A program made the translations under genes and the position numbers. The notes under the pieces are model-generated. The model had not been told where the DNA came from. It did not search any database and worked only from the letters and a program-made list of their open reading frames with translations. From positions 3,705,937 to 3,769,936 of the forward strand of contig NZ_LR733817.1 of assembly GCF_902506165.1 (NCBI RefSeq): a DNA stretch of 64,000 nt, written 5' to 3'. Of this stretch, positions 9,084 to 19,551 are shown one piece after another. Position 1 is the first letter of the stretch; each line of letters begins with the position of its first letter. The stretch is from Bosea sp. 29B (GTDB lineage: Bacteria > Pseudomonadota > Alphaproteobacteria > Rhizobiales > Beijerinckiaceae).

Positions 9084-9878
9084 TCAGCCCTTCGTTGCCA
9101 GCACCGCGAAGCGCGTCGAGGAGGCCAGCCGGAGCGCGTCGTGCAGGGCGGCGTTGCGCTGCTGCGCCCTGACCACCTGCGCATAATCGGCGGCTTCGAT
9201 ACGGGCGAAGCCGGCCTGGCGCAGCATCGTGCCGAGCCGCTCGAAGCTCAGGCCGTCGCGGAAGAAGAAGCGCTTGGTGATCGAGTCGAAGGCGTCGCGA
9301 TCGGCCGCGTGCGGGGCGGCGCCGGCGCGTTCGCGCAGGAATGTCGCGGCGCGGTTCAGCATCTGCTGCAGCCACGAGCGGTTGATCCAGTCGCCGTCGA
9401 TGACGAGCAGCTTGCCACCGGGCTTCAGCACCCGGAACCATTCGGCGAAGGCCGCTTCCGGGTCGGTCAGCGTCCAGACCAGATGGCGGGTCACCAGCGC
9501 ATCATAGGTCCCGTCGTCGTCGAGCAGGCGCTCGGCATCGCCGGCGAGGATACGGGCCTTGTCGCCATGCTTGGCGCGGGCGCGGGCCAGCATCTCCTCG
9601 GAGAAGTCGAGTGCCGTGACCTTGTGGCCGAGCGAGAGCAAGGCGCGGGTGATCTCGCCGGTGCCGCAGGCGAGATCGAGGACCTCGCGCGGCTCCGCGC
9701 CGAAGGATTGCCGCAGCAGCGACTGGAAGGCGGCGAGCTCGGCGTCCGACTTGATGGCGTGGCCGACCTGCTGGTCGAAGCTGGCGGCCCGGCCGGACCA
9801 ATAGGTCCGGATCTCCTCCTTGAGGGAGTAGTTGGCGCCCGGGGTAGGAAGGCCAGGGGAAAGGCTGCTGTCTGACAT
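9084..9878 (-). CDS. Class I SAM-dependent methyltransferase, last gene of a chelate-uptake operon
   Basis: The 264-residue protein has SAM-binding motif I VLDLACGTGEITRAL at about residues 66-80, an acidic residue in VTALDFSEEML closing motif II, and a post-motif LKPGGKLLVIDG. This is the pattern of UbiE/BioC-like Rossmann methyltransferases. The ATG at 9878 lies 31 bp after the ABC ATPase stop, so it is probably the fourth gene of that operon. An upstream in-frame start at 9980 would overlap the ATPase gene by 71 bp and is less likely. The acceptor substrate is unknown. The context suggests a small metal chelate or a product released from one. Confidence 0.85.
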   Translation of the reverse strand: MSDSSLSPGLPTPGANYSLKEEIRTYWSGRAASFDQQVGHAIKSDAELAAFQSLLRQSFGAEPREVLDLACGTGEITRALLSLGHKVTALDFSEEMLARARAKHGDKARILAGDAERLLDDDGTYDALVTRHLVWTLTDPEAAFAEWFRVLKPGGKLLVIDGDWINRSWLQQMLNRAATFLRERAGAAPHAADRDAFDSITKRFFFRDGLSFERLGTMLRQAGFARIEAADYAQVVRAQQRNAALHDALRLASSTRFAVLATKG

Positions 9879-9909
9879 CGGCGGTTCGCCAAGTTGAACT
9901 GAGAGGGTG

Positions 9910-10710
9910 TTATTCCGCTGCCTGGGCAGGGGCAAGCTGCGCATCGCCGCGGCTGCGCCTGCGGGCGGAGCCGTGGACAACGATGAAGGGAGTCTCGCCT
10001 TCGTTCGCCTCGACCCGCGCGACGACGCCGTAGACCTCTTCGAGCAAAGCCGGCGTGATGATCTCGCGCGGGGCGCCGAAGGCGGCGAGCCGGCCCTGCG
10101 ACAGCACCATCACCTTGTCGGCGATGCGCAGCGCCTGGTTGAGGTCGTGGATCGCGATCAGCACGCAGATCTGCCGCTCGCGCGCCAGCCGGCCGACGAG
10201 GCTCAGCACCTCGAACTGGCGGTGCAGGTCGAGCGCGCTGGTCGGCTCGTCGAGCAGCATGATCTCGGGCCGGCGCACCAAGGTCTGGGCAATCGAGACA
10301 AGCTGGCGCTGACCGCCCGAGAGCTCGCCGAGGCCGCGGAAGGCGAGGTCGGCGATGTCGAGCGCGTGCAGGGCCTCGTCGATTGCGGCGAGCTCGTCGT
10401 CGCCAACGCCCCAGGAGCCGCCCTGCTTGCGGGCGAGCAGGATCGATTCGTAGACGGTCAGCACCGCGTTCACCGCAGTATCCTGCGGCAGGTAGCAGGG
10501 CGTCTTGCCGGTCGTACTTTCGACCTGGATCTTGCCGGCGCCGGGGATCAGTCCGGCGATGCGGCGGAACAGGCTCGACTTGCCGGCGGCGTTGGGGCCG
10601 ATCACGGCGACGACCTCGCCGCCGGTCATGGTCGGCGTCGTGATCCCCGAGAGGATCTGGCGCTTGCCATAAGCGACGCCGACATCGCGGAGTGTCAGGC
10701 GCTTCACCAT
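9910..10710 (-). CDS. ABC transporter ATPase, FecE/FepC-like (iron-chelate uptake)
   Basis: This is a 266-residue nucleotide-binding subunit. Walker A is GPNAAGKSS (Lys44), the signature is LSGGQ at residues 130-134, Walker B with the catalytic Glu is MLLDEP at 151-156, and a switch His lies in AIHDLNQALRIADKVMVL. The length and the D-loop/H-loop spacing match ATPases of iron-siderophore and cobalamin importers. It overlaps the end of the permease gene by seven bases, so the two are coupled. A basic tail (RRRSRGDAQL) extends beyond the usual core. It acts at the cytoplasmic face of the permease dimer. Confidence 0.92.
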   Translation of the reverse strand: MVKRLTLRDVGVAYGKRQILSGITTPTMTGGEVVAVIGPNAAGKSSLFRRIAGLIPGAGKIQVESTTGKTPCYLPQDTAVNAVLTVYESILLARKQGGSWGVGDDELAAIDEALHALDIADLAFRGLGELSGGQRQLVSIAQTLVRRPEIMLLDEPTSALDLHRQFEVLSLVGRLARERQICVLIAIHDLNQALRIADKVMVLSQGRLAAFGAPREIITPALLEEVYGVVARVEANEGETPFIVVHGSARRRSRGDAQLAPAQAAE

Positions 10711-11804
10711 GAGCGTTTCCGGCTTGTCAGGATCAGGCTGAAGAAGAACGGCACACCAACCAGCGCGGTGACGATGCTGATCGGGAAGATCAACCCGGGG
10801 ATCAGCGACTTGCTGACCACGGATGAGGCCGAGAGCACGGCCGCGCCGGCGAGCGCCGAAGCCGGCATGAAGAAGCGCTGGTCCTCGCCGATCACCATGC
10901 GGGCGATATGCGGGCCGACCAGGCCGATGAAGCCGATCGTGCCGACAAAGGCGACGGGGACCGACGCGAGCAGGGCGACGAGCAGCATGGTCTCGAGCCG
11001 CAGGCGCTTGACGTTGATGCCGAAGCTCGCCGCCTTCTCGTCACCGAGCCGAAGCGTCGTCAGCGCCCAGGCCTGGCGTGCGAACAGCGGGATACAGACG
11101 ACGAGCACGGCCGAGGTGATGGCGAGCTTGTGCCAGTTCGCCTTGGTCAGCGAGCCCATCATCCAGAACACGACGGCCCCGAGCGCCTGCTCCGAGGCGA
11201 AGAATTGCAGCAGTGCCAGCAGGGCATTGAAGGTGAAGACCAGCGCGATGCCGAGCAGCACCACCGTCTCGGTGGTGACGCCGCGGCGCTGGCTCAAAAG
11301 GTGGATCAGCAGCGAGGCGCCCATCGCCATCACGAAGGCGTTGAGCGGCACGACATAGTCGATGGCGAGCGGCACGATCGAGACGCCGAAAACCAGCGCC
11401 AGCGCGGCCCCGAAACTCGCTGCGGCCGAGATGCCGAGCGTGAACGGGCTGGCGAGCGGGTTGTTCAGGACGGTCTGCATCTGCGCGCCGGCGATCGCGA
11501 GCGCGGCGCCGGTGACGACCGCCATCAGCGCAACCGGCAGGCGGATGTCCCAGATCACCACCCGGACGGCTGCCGGCGCGGTCGAGGGCGAGAGCAGCGC
11601 GTTGACCACCTCGCTCACGCTGTAGCGGGCCGGGCCGAGCATCAGGTCGACGATCAGGCAGGCCAGCAAAACGGCGGCAAAGCCCGCAAGGATCAACTTG
11701 CGGCGCAGCGCCAGCGCCCGATAGGCGTCGCGCCCCTGGGCGCTACGCGAGACCTCCGCTTGCTGGGTCACAATCTCGTCCACGCTGGCGGGGGCGAGGC
11801 TCAT
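10704..11804 (-). CDS. ABC transporter permease, FecCD/BtuC family
   Basis: The 366-residue protein has about ten hydrophobic segments and FecCD family stretches: GAALAIAGAQMQTVLNNPLA near residues 97-117, LGISAAASFGAAL, VGTIGFIGLVGPHIARM and a C-terminal VGVPFFFSLIL. This family forms homodimeric or heterodimeric permeases for Fe3+-siderophores, haem or cobalamin. Only one permease gene is present, so a homodimer is expected. The start overlaps the binding-protein stop by four bases (ATGA). The N-terminal 30 residues are hydrophilic and cytoplasmic. Confidence 0.93.
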   Translation of the reverse strand: MSLAPASVDEIVTQQAEVSRSAQGRDAYRALALRRKLILAGFAAVLLACLIVDLMLGPARYSVSEVVNALLSPSTAPAAVRVVIWDIRLPVALMAVVTGAALAIAGAQMQTVLNNPLASPFTLGISAAASFGAALALVFGVSIVPLAIDYVVPLNAFVMAMGASLLIHLLSQRRGVTTETVVLLGIALVFTFNALLALLQFFASEQALGAVVFWMMGSLTKANWHKLAITSAVLVVCIPLFARQAWALTTLRLGDEKAASFGINVKRLRLETMLLVALLASVPVAFVGTIGFIGLVGPHIARMVIGEDQRFFMPASALAGAAVLSASSVVSKSLIPGLIFPISIVTALVGVPFFFSLILTSRKRSW

Positions 11805-12943
11805 TTGCCCGCCTCGAGCGAGACCCAGAGGCCGGGCTCATAGGGCAGCGGCAGGAAGCGCTCGTGCAGCACCTTCATCGTCGCGCCCGGGTCGAGGTCC
11901 TTGAACAGCTCCGGATGCAGCCATTTCGCGATCTCCTGGATCGCCACGAATTGGTAGGGGCTGTTGTAGAACTGGTGCCAGATGCCGTGGACGCGGCCGT
12001 TCTTGACGGCGGCGGTCTGGGTGAAGGCCGGGCGCTTCATCAGATTGGTCAGCTTGCGGCGTGCCTCGGTCATATCGGCACCGTAGCCGAGGCCGACCCA
12101 GTTGCCGCCCGGGACATAGCCGTCCCAGTTGCTGCCGGTGACGATCACGACATCGGGGTTGGCGGCGACGATCTGCTCGGCATTGACCGTGCCGAAGGTG
12201 CCGGGGATCAACGGCGTCGCCAGGTTCCGGCCGCCGGCGAAATCGACCATCTTGCCGAAGTTCTCGTTGCCGAAGGACATGCAGCAATCGTCGGAATAGC
12301 CGCCGGCACGCTCGACCATGACGAGCGGGCGCTTCAGGTCCTTGGCGCCGGCGAGGCGATCGGTCACGATCTTGATCTGCTCGGCGCGGAATTTGATGAA
12401 GTCCTCGGCGACCTGCTCCTTGCCGAAGAGCTTGCCGATCAGTCGCATCGACGGCTCGGTGTGCTCGAACGGCTTCTCGCGGAAGTCGACATAGACGACG
12501 GGGATGCCGACCGAGGCGAGCTTCTCGACCAGCTTAGCCTCGTCGCTGGCGATCTTGGCCTCGATGTTGAGGAAGAGCACGTCGGGCTTGAGCGCGATCG
12601 CCTGCTCGATGTCGAAGGCGCCTTCCTTCATGCCGCCGAAGGTCGGTAGCTTGGCGATCTCGGGATAGCGCTTCGCATAGGCGCGAAAGGTCTCGGGATC
12701 GGCCTTGCCGAGATCGTCGCGCCAGCCGACGACGCGTTTGAACGGCTCGTCCTTGTCGAGCGCGCCGACGAAGTACATTTGCCGGCCTTCGCCGAGGATG
12801 ATCCGCTTGACCGGAGCTTCGACCTCGACCTTGCGGCCGACGATGTCGGTGACGGTCACCTTCTCGGCCAGCGCGGGCAGGGCCGCCACGGTCAGGCCTG
12901 CGGTGATGGTAAAGGCGCGCAGCAGATGTCGGCGGGTCAGCAT
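11801..12943 (-). CDS. Periplasmic binding protein of iron-chelate type ABC transporter
   Basis: The 380-residue protein has a signal peptide that could use the Tat route (TRRHLLRAF, cleavage near ALA|EKV at residue 26). The mature part is a class III (FecB/BtuF-like) binding protein: VTDIVGRKVEVEAPVKRIIL, ALKPDVLFLNIEA, IPVVYVDFREKPFEH and AANPDVVIVTGSNW. Inside the N-lobe is a paired-cysteine stretch SDDCCMSFGNENFGKM that ordinary siderophore binders generally lack. It may mark a distinct subfamily with a different ligand. First gene of the operon, with an AT-rich promoter region upstream. Confidence 0.9.
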   Translation of the reverse strand: MLTRRHLLRAFTITAGLTVAALPALAEKVTVTDIVGRKVEVEAPVKRIILGEGRQMYFVGALDKDEPFKRVVGWRDDLGKADPETFRAYAKRYPEIAKLPTFGGMKEGAFDIEQAIALKPDVLFLNIEAKIASDEAKLVEKLASVGIPVVYVDFREKPFEHTEPSMRLIGKLFGKEQVAEDFIKFRAEQIKIVTDRLAGAKDLKRPLVMVERAGGYSDDCCMSFGNENFGKMVDFAGGRNLATPLIPGTFGTVNAEQIVAANPDVVIVTGSNWDGYVPGGNWVGLGYGADMTEARRKLTNLMKRPAFTQTAAVKNGRVHGIWHQFYNSPYQFVAIQEIAKWLHPELFKDLDPGATMKVLHERFLPLPYEPGLWVSLEAGK

Positions 12944-13022
12944 CGAAACGGCTCGTGAGCGAGGGAATTCTTCTTCCCGTTAGGACGAACCGTGTATTGG
13001 GTCAATTTTCATAGATTATAAC

Positions 13023-13043
13023 TTCTCTAAGTATAGATTAGAA
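13023..13043 (-). promoter_or_regulatory. AT-rich promoter region with an imperfect dyad upstream of the chelate-uptake operon
   Basis: Roughly 13000-13055 is sharply AT-rich against the surrounding GC-rich DNA and lies 60-110 bp before the binding-protein ATG. Within it, TTCTCTAAGTATAGATTAGAA is only loosely symmetric; the outer TTCT/AGAA pairs match. Iron-uptake operons of this group are commonly controlled by Fur, Irr or RirA, so an iron-responsive operator is plausible. The match to any published box is not exact enough to name the regulator. Confidence 0.3.
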
Positions 13044-13156
13044 TTGATATAAGAAATGGCGACCGCTAATGGCCGCTGGCCGCCGTCGCGGATGGGGCGA
13101 GTTCCGATTGCTGATGCCCGATTGCCGACGATCGCCTCCAAGGTGCATAAGCGGCC

Positions 13157-13648
13157 ATGGCCGACGCAATGACCGACAGCACGCCCTTCTGGCGCAGCAA
13201 GACGCTCGAGGAGATGACCGAGGCGGAGTGGGAGTCGCTCTGCGACGGCTGCGGTCGCTGCTGCCTGGTCAAGCTCGAGGATGACGACACCGGCAAGATC
13301 CACGCCACCGATATCGGCTGCCGCCTGTTCGACGCCGCGACCTGCCGTTGCCACGACTATGCCAATCGCTCGAAGACGGTGCCCGACTGCGTCACGCTCA
13401 CGCCCGAGGCGGTGCGCACGCTGCCCTGGCTGCCGCCGACCTGCGCCTACCGGCTGCTCGGGGAGGGCAAGGACCTGCCCTGGTGGCACCCGCTCGTCTC
13501 AGGCGACCCTGAGACCGTCATCGCGGCGGGCGTGTCCGTCAGGGGCAAGGTCCACGCCAACGAGGACGAGGTCGCCGAGGAGGAGATCGTCGAGCGCATC
13601 GTCGCCTGGCCGCTGCGCTGGCCGAAGGCGGCACGCGGCAAGGGCTGA
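13157..13648 (+). CDS. YcgN/UPF0260 family cysteine-cluster protein
   Basis: This 163-residue soluble protein has the UPF0260 (YcgN) hallmark: an N-terminal [22 protein letters not shown] with Cys29, Cys32, Cys35 and Cys36, followed by further cysteines in [16 protein letters not shown] and VPDCVTLT. The later [23 protein letters not shown] completes the set. The cysteines suggest a bound Fe-S cluster or zinc, though the family function is not firmly established. An ATG five codons later (MTDSTPF) is a possible start. The gene is divergent from the chelate-uptake operon and shares its AT-rich intergenic region. Confidence 0.9.
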   Translation: MADAMTDSTPFWRSKTLEEMTEAEWESLCDGCGRCCLVKLEDDDTGKIHATDIGCRLFDAATCRCHDYANRSKTVPDCVTLTPEAVRTLPWLPPTCAYRLLGEGKDLPWWHPLVSGDPETVIAAGVSVRGKVHANEDEVAEEEIVERIVAWPLRWPKAARGKG

Positions 13649-13678
13649 CCGGCTAGGGACGGCAACCGCGCCGCTTGA

Positions 13679-14824
13679 CTACCTGAACCGCAAATTCTCG
13701 CGCGACAGCTGGTCGAGGCTGGTCACGCCCATCAGCTTCATGCCGCGCTCGACTTCGGTCTTGAGCTGGCCCAGCGCCCGCTCGACGCCGGGCTGCCCGG
13801 CCGCCGCGAGCGGGTAGAGGTAATAGCGCCCGACGCCGACGGCTTTGGCGCCGAGCGACAGCGCCTTCAGCACATGGGTGCCGCGCTGGATGCCGCCATC
13901 CATGATCACGTCGATCTTGTCGCCGACCGCGTCGACGATCTCGGCGAGCTGGTCGAAGGCGGCGCGCGAGCCGTCGAGCTGCCGGCCGCCATGGTTGGAG
14001 AGGATGATGCCGGTGCAGCCGATCTCGACGGCACGCTTCGCGTCCGCCATCGACATGATGCCCTTCAGGCAGAACTGGCCGGACCAGAGCCTGACCATCT
14101 CGGCGACGTCGTCCCAGGTCATCGCCGGGTCGAGCATCTCGGTGAAATAGCGGCTGATCGACATCACGCCACCGCCCATGTCGACATGGCTGTCGAGCTG
14201 CGGCAGGCTGAATTTCTCGTGGGTGAGGTAGTTCAACGCCCATTGCGGCTTGATCGCGAACTGGGTGATGCCGGCAAGGTTGAGCCGGAACGGGATCGAG
14301 AAGCCGGTGCGCAGGTCGCGCTCGCGATTGCCGCCGGTGATGCTGTCGACGGTCAGCATCATCACATTGACGCCGGCCTCCTTGGCGCGCTCCATCATCG
14401 CCCGGTTCAGGCCGCGATCCTTGTGGAAGTAGAACTGGTAGACCTGCGGGCCGCTATGGGCCTTGCGCAGCTCCTCGAGGCTGATCGTGCCGAGCGAGGA
14501 GACGCCGAACATGGTGCCATAGCGCGCTGCCGCCGCGGCGACGGCACGCTCGCCCTGATGGTGGAAGAGGCGCTGAAGGGCTGTCGGCGAGCAGTAGAAC
14601 GGCACGGCGAGCTTCTGGCCCATCACGGTGACGGACGTATCGAGGCTGCTCACGCCGCGCAGGACGCTCGGAACGAGGTCGCAACGCTCGAAACTCTCGG
14701 AATTTCGCCGCAGAGTGACTTCATCGTCGGCCCCGCCATCGATGTAGTTGAAGATCGGGCCCGGCAGCCGCTTCCTGGCGAGGGTGCGGAAGTCATGGAA
14801 ATTGTGGCAGGCGTTCAGGCGCAT
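13679..14824 (-). CDS. FMN-dependent alpha-hydroxy acid dehydrogenase (L-lactate dehydrogenase-like)
   Basis: The 381-residue TIM-barrel flavoenzyme has N-terminal GPIFNYIDGGADDEVT, QKLAVPFYCSPTALQRLFH, the FMN-contacting Lys in FCLKGIM, and the catalytic His-Arg segment SNHGGRQLDGS. The closing FMN phosphate site is DVIMDGGIQRGTHVLKAL and GVGRYYLY. Family members oxidise L-lactate, glycolate or mandelate to the 2-keto acid. The motifs do not fix the substrate, but the divergent pyruvate phosphate dikinase makes L-lactate to pyruvate a reasonable guess. It lacks the long membrane-embedding insertion of some homologues. Confidence 0.9.
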   Translation of the reverse strand: MRLNACHNFHDFRTLARKRLPGPIFNYIDGGADDEVTLRRNSESFERCDLVPSVLRGVSSLDTSVTVMGQKLAVPFYCSPTALQRLFHHQGERAVAAAAARYGTMFGVSSLGTISLEELRKAHSGPQVYQFYFHKDRGLNRAMMERAKEAGVNVMMLTVDSITGGNRERDLRTGFSIPFRLNLAGITQFAIKPQWALNYLTHEKFSLPQLDSHVDMGGGVMSISRYFTEMLDPAMTWDDVAEMVRLWSGQFCLKGIMSMADAKRAVEIGCTGIILSNHGGRQLDGSRAAFDQLAEIVDAVGDKIDVIMDGGIQRGTHVLKALSLGAKAVGVGRYYLYPLAAAGQPGVERALGQLKTEVERGMKLMGVTSLDQLSRENLRFR

Positions 14825-15144
14825 TGTTTGCTTCGGTGTCGTTCTGGCAAGGCGAGCGTGGCGCTGGCGACCATCGGATCGGCGGCGGTCGTCGCTGCTC
14901 GAAAGGCGGGAGCGGTACCCTATCGCGCGGCGATGGCCTTGGCCATATTGCGCGACCGGTCGCCAGGTCGCCCGGGATTGTCGGGTGGGTGGGCTGACTC
15001 CACCGCATGATCATTGATTGTTCATCCGGTTTTCGGCATGACCACCCCCGCACCCGGTGCGCTGCAACAAGCGGGCACCGCAAATGCGAAACCAGGCGGA
15101 CCCGCCGGCGTTGATGTCGGCGACAACGTTGGGAAAGGCAGGCT
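14825..15144 (+). promoter_or_regulatory. Divergent promoter region between flavoenzyme and ppdK
   Basis: This 320-bp stretch has no coding frame I would support. It should carry the promoters of both the minus-strand hydroxy-acid dehydrogenase and the plus-strand dikinase. A moderately AT-rich patch (TGATCATTGATTGTTCATC, near 15005-15024) is the likeliest promoter or binding site. TGGGAAAGGCAGGCT just before 15145 contains the weak ribosome binding site of ppdK. No strong dyad is visible. Confidence 0.35.
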
Positions 15145-17829
<2,685 letters not shown>

Positions 17830-17852
17830 GAAACGGGAGGGCGCGATCCATC

Positions 17853-18557
17853 ATGGCGGCACGCGCCCTCACCACCATCGGCTTCGATGCCGACGACACG
17901 CTCTGGCAGAACGAGCAGTTCTTCCGGCTGACGGAGGACCGTTTCGTCGCGCTGCTCGGCGAGCATGGCGAGGCGGCCGAGATATCCGGCAAGCTGCTCG
18001 AAGCGGAGAAGCGCAACCTTTCCTTCTACGGTTTCGGCATCAAGGGCTTCACCCTCTCGATGATCGAGACCGCGCTCGAGATCACCCGTGGCCAGGTGCC
18101 ACCGGCGGTGATCGGCGAGATCCTCGCCGCCGGCCGCGAGATGCTGAGCCATCCGGTCGAGGCGCTGCCGCATGTGCAGGACACGCTCGCCGAGCTTGCC
18201 GGCCGCTATCGGCTGGTGCTGATCACCAAGGGCGATCTCTTTGACCAGGAGCGCAAGCTCGCCCAGTCAGGGCTCGGCGATTTCTTCGACGCGGTCGAGA
18301 TCGTCAGCGACAAGAGCGCTGCGACCTATGAGAAGCTCTTCGCCCGCCATGGCGACGGGCCGGGGCGCGCCATGATGGTCGGCAACTCGCTGAAGTCGGA
18401 CATCGTACCGGCGCTCGCCGCCGGTGCCTGGGCGGCGCATGTCCCGCATGAGCTGACCTGGGTGCTGGAGCATGCCGAGGAGCCGGTTGGGGAGGTCCGT
18501 TTCCGCAAGCTGCCTGATCTCGGCGGGCTGGTCGATCTGGTGCGCGAGATCGGCTGA
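17853..18557 (+). CDS. HAD superfamily hydrolase
   Basis: The 234-residue protein has motif I GFDADDTLW, with nucleophile Asp12 and Asp14. Motif II is VLITKGD, a lysine lies in SDKSAATYEKLF, and motif IV is MMVGNSLKSDIVPALAAG. The alpha-helical cap between residues 18 and 95 makes it a class C1 (YjjG-like) phosphatase. Likely substrates are small phosphate esters, possibly nucleotides or damaged metabolites; the sequence does not decide. It begins 23 bp after ppdK and is probably cotranscribed. A GGGAGG precedes the ATG at moderate distance. Confidence 0.9.
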   Translation: MAARALTTIGFDADDTLWQNEQFFRLTEDRFVALLGEHGEAAEISGKLLEAEKRNLSFYGFGIKGFTLSMIETALEITRGQVPPAVIGEILAAGREMLSHPVEALPHVQDTLAELAGRYRLVLITKGDLFDQERKLAQSGLGDFFDAVEIVSDKSAATYEKLFARHGDGPGRAMMVGNSLKSDIVPALAAGAWAAHVPHELTWVLEHAEEPVGEVRFRKLPDLGGLVDLVREIG

Positions 18558-18583
18558 AGCGCACGCCAAACGCGGGAGCAAGC

Positions 18584-18928
18584 ATGCCAGACGATCCGGT
18601 CGAACGCCTGCGCCGCATCTGCCTTGCTCTACCCGGCGCCAGCGAGAAGGAGGCCTGGGGCGACCCGACCTTTCGGGTGCGCGAGCGCATCTTCGCCATG
18701 GTGAAATCTGGCGATGGCCGTTGCTCACTCTGGTGCAAGGCGCCGGACGGCAGCCAGGAGATACTGGTCGGCGCCGATTCCCGACGCTTCTTCGTACCGC
18801 CCTATGTCGGTCACAAGGGCTGGGTCGGCATGCGTCTCGACGATGGTCCCGACTGGGACGAGGTCGCGGCGATCGTGGCGCGAGCCCACACTCTGACCGG
18901 GCCGAAACCGCGGCTTCGCCGGGGCTAA
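18584..18928 (+). CDS. MmcQ/YjbR family protein
   Basis: The 114-residue single-domain protein contains CLALPGASEKEAWGDPTFRVRERIFAM, WCKAPDGSQEILV and GHKGWVGMRLDDGPDWDEV, which match the CyaY-like YjbR/MmcQ fold. Family members are often annotated as DNA-binding because of one structural study, but the biochemical role is not settled. It lies 26 bp after the HAD gene on the same strand and could be the third gene of that transcript. It ends in a short basic tail. Confidence 0.88.
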   Translation: MPDDPVERLRRICLALPGASEKEAWGDPTFRVRERIFAMVKSGDGRCSLWCKAPDGSQEILVGADSRRFFVPPYVGHKGWVGMRLDDGPDWDEVAAIVARAHTLTGPKPRLRRG

Positions 18929-19143
18929 TGGCCCCTTAGCTGGACCAGCCTTGCAATTTGTGCTAGCTCCACCGATGTAAGACGAGATGCGGCCGGTTCT
19001 GGCCAATCCTCCGCGCGGGTATTCCGACCGGCGGGCCACTTCAGATCCACCACACGTCGATACAAGACCATGGCAAGGCGTCCGCGCGTCCGGCCATGGG
19101 TTCCACGAATACGCGGATCTGAAGTGCAAGGATTAGTCCCGAT

Positions 19144-19353
19144 ATGAACAAGGGCACCGTCAAGTGGTTCAACGCCACCAAGGGCTACGGCTTCATCACC
19201 CCTGAGGCTGGCGGCCCGGACATTTTCGTCCACATCAGCGCCGTCGAGCGCGCCGGCCTGCGCGAACTGCGCGAAGGCCAGGTCGTCTCCTACGAGCTGA
19301 TCGCCGATCGCAAGACCGGCAAGTCCTCGGCTGGCAACCTCGTCGCCGGCTGA
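19144..19353 (+). CDS. Cold-shock domain protein (CspA family)
   Basis: The 69-residue single OB-fold protein has RNP1 KGYGFI at residues 13-18 and RNP2 DIFVHI at 26-31, the aromatic surface that binds single-stranded RNA or DNA. It would act as an RNA chaperone that melts secondary structure. About 215 bp precede it without a gene, leaving room for the long untranslated leader typical of cold-shock genes. Downstream come a DEAD-box helicase and an IF-1 homologue, so the neighbourhood has an RNA and translation theme. It could be cold-induced or constitutive. Confidence 0.95.
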   Translation: MNKGTVKWFNATKGYGFITPEAGGPDIFVHISAVERAGLRELREGQVVSYELIADRKTGKSSAGNLVAG

Positions 19354-19363
19354 AGACGCTTAT

Positions 19364-19392
19364 CGGGCGGGCCATTAGCGTCCGCCCGTTTT
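19364..19392 (+). terminator. Probable rho-independent terminator of the cold-shock gene
   Basis: CGGGCGG (19364-19370), an 11-base loop, then CCGCCCG (19382-19388) form a 7-bp GC stem followed by TTTT. It starts 11 bp after the cold-shock stop codon, so it most likely ends that transcript before the helicase gene. The T-run is short. Confidence 0.55.
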
Positions 19393-19551
19393 CAACACGC
19401 GAGCCTTGAGGCCCGCGACACACGACATCCTCCGGCGCAGTGGCTAGCGGTTCGCCGGGCGGAAAGAGACCATGCGTAGACCGAGACGGTATGTCGAGGC
19501 GCTTCCGTTCACCACGTGCGCCCCATTTCGTTCGGCTCAGAAAGACCTGAT

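Noticed and set aside
9060..9090. Possible terminator at the end of the methyltransferase gene (AAGGGC...GCCCTT then T5 on minus strand)
   Set aside because: Only six pairs with a 17-base loop, and one arm lies inside the last codons; too weak to list.
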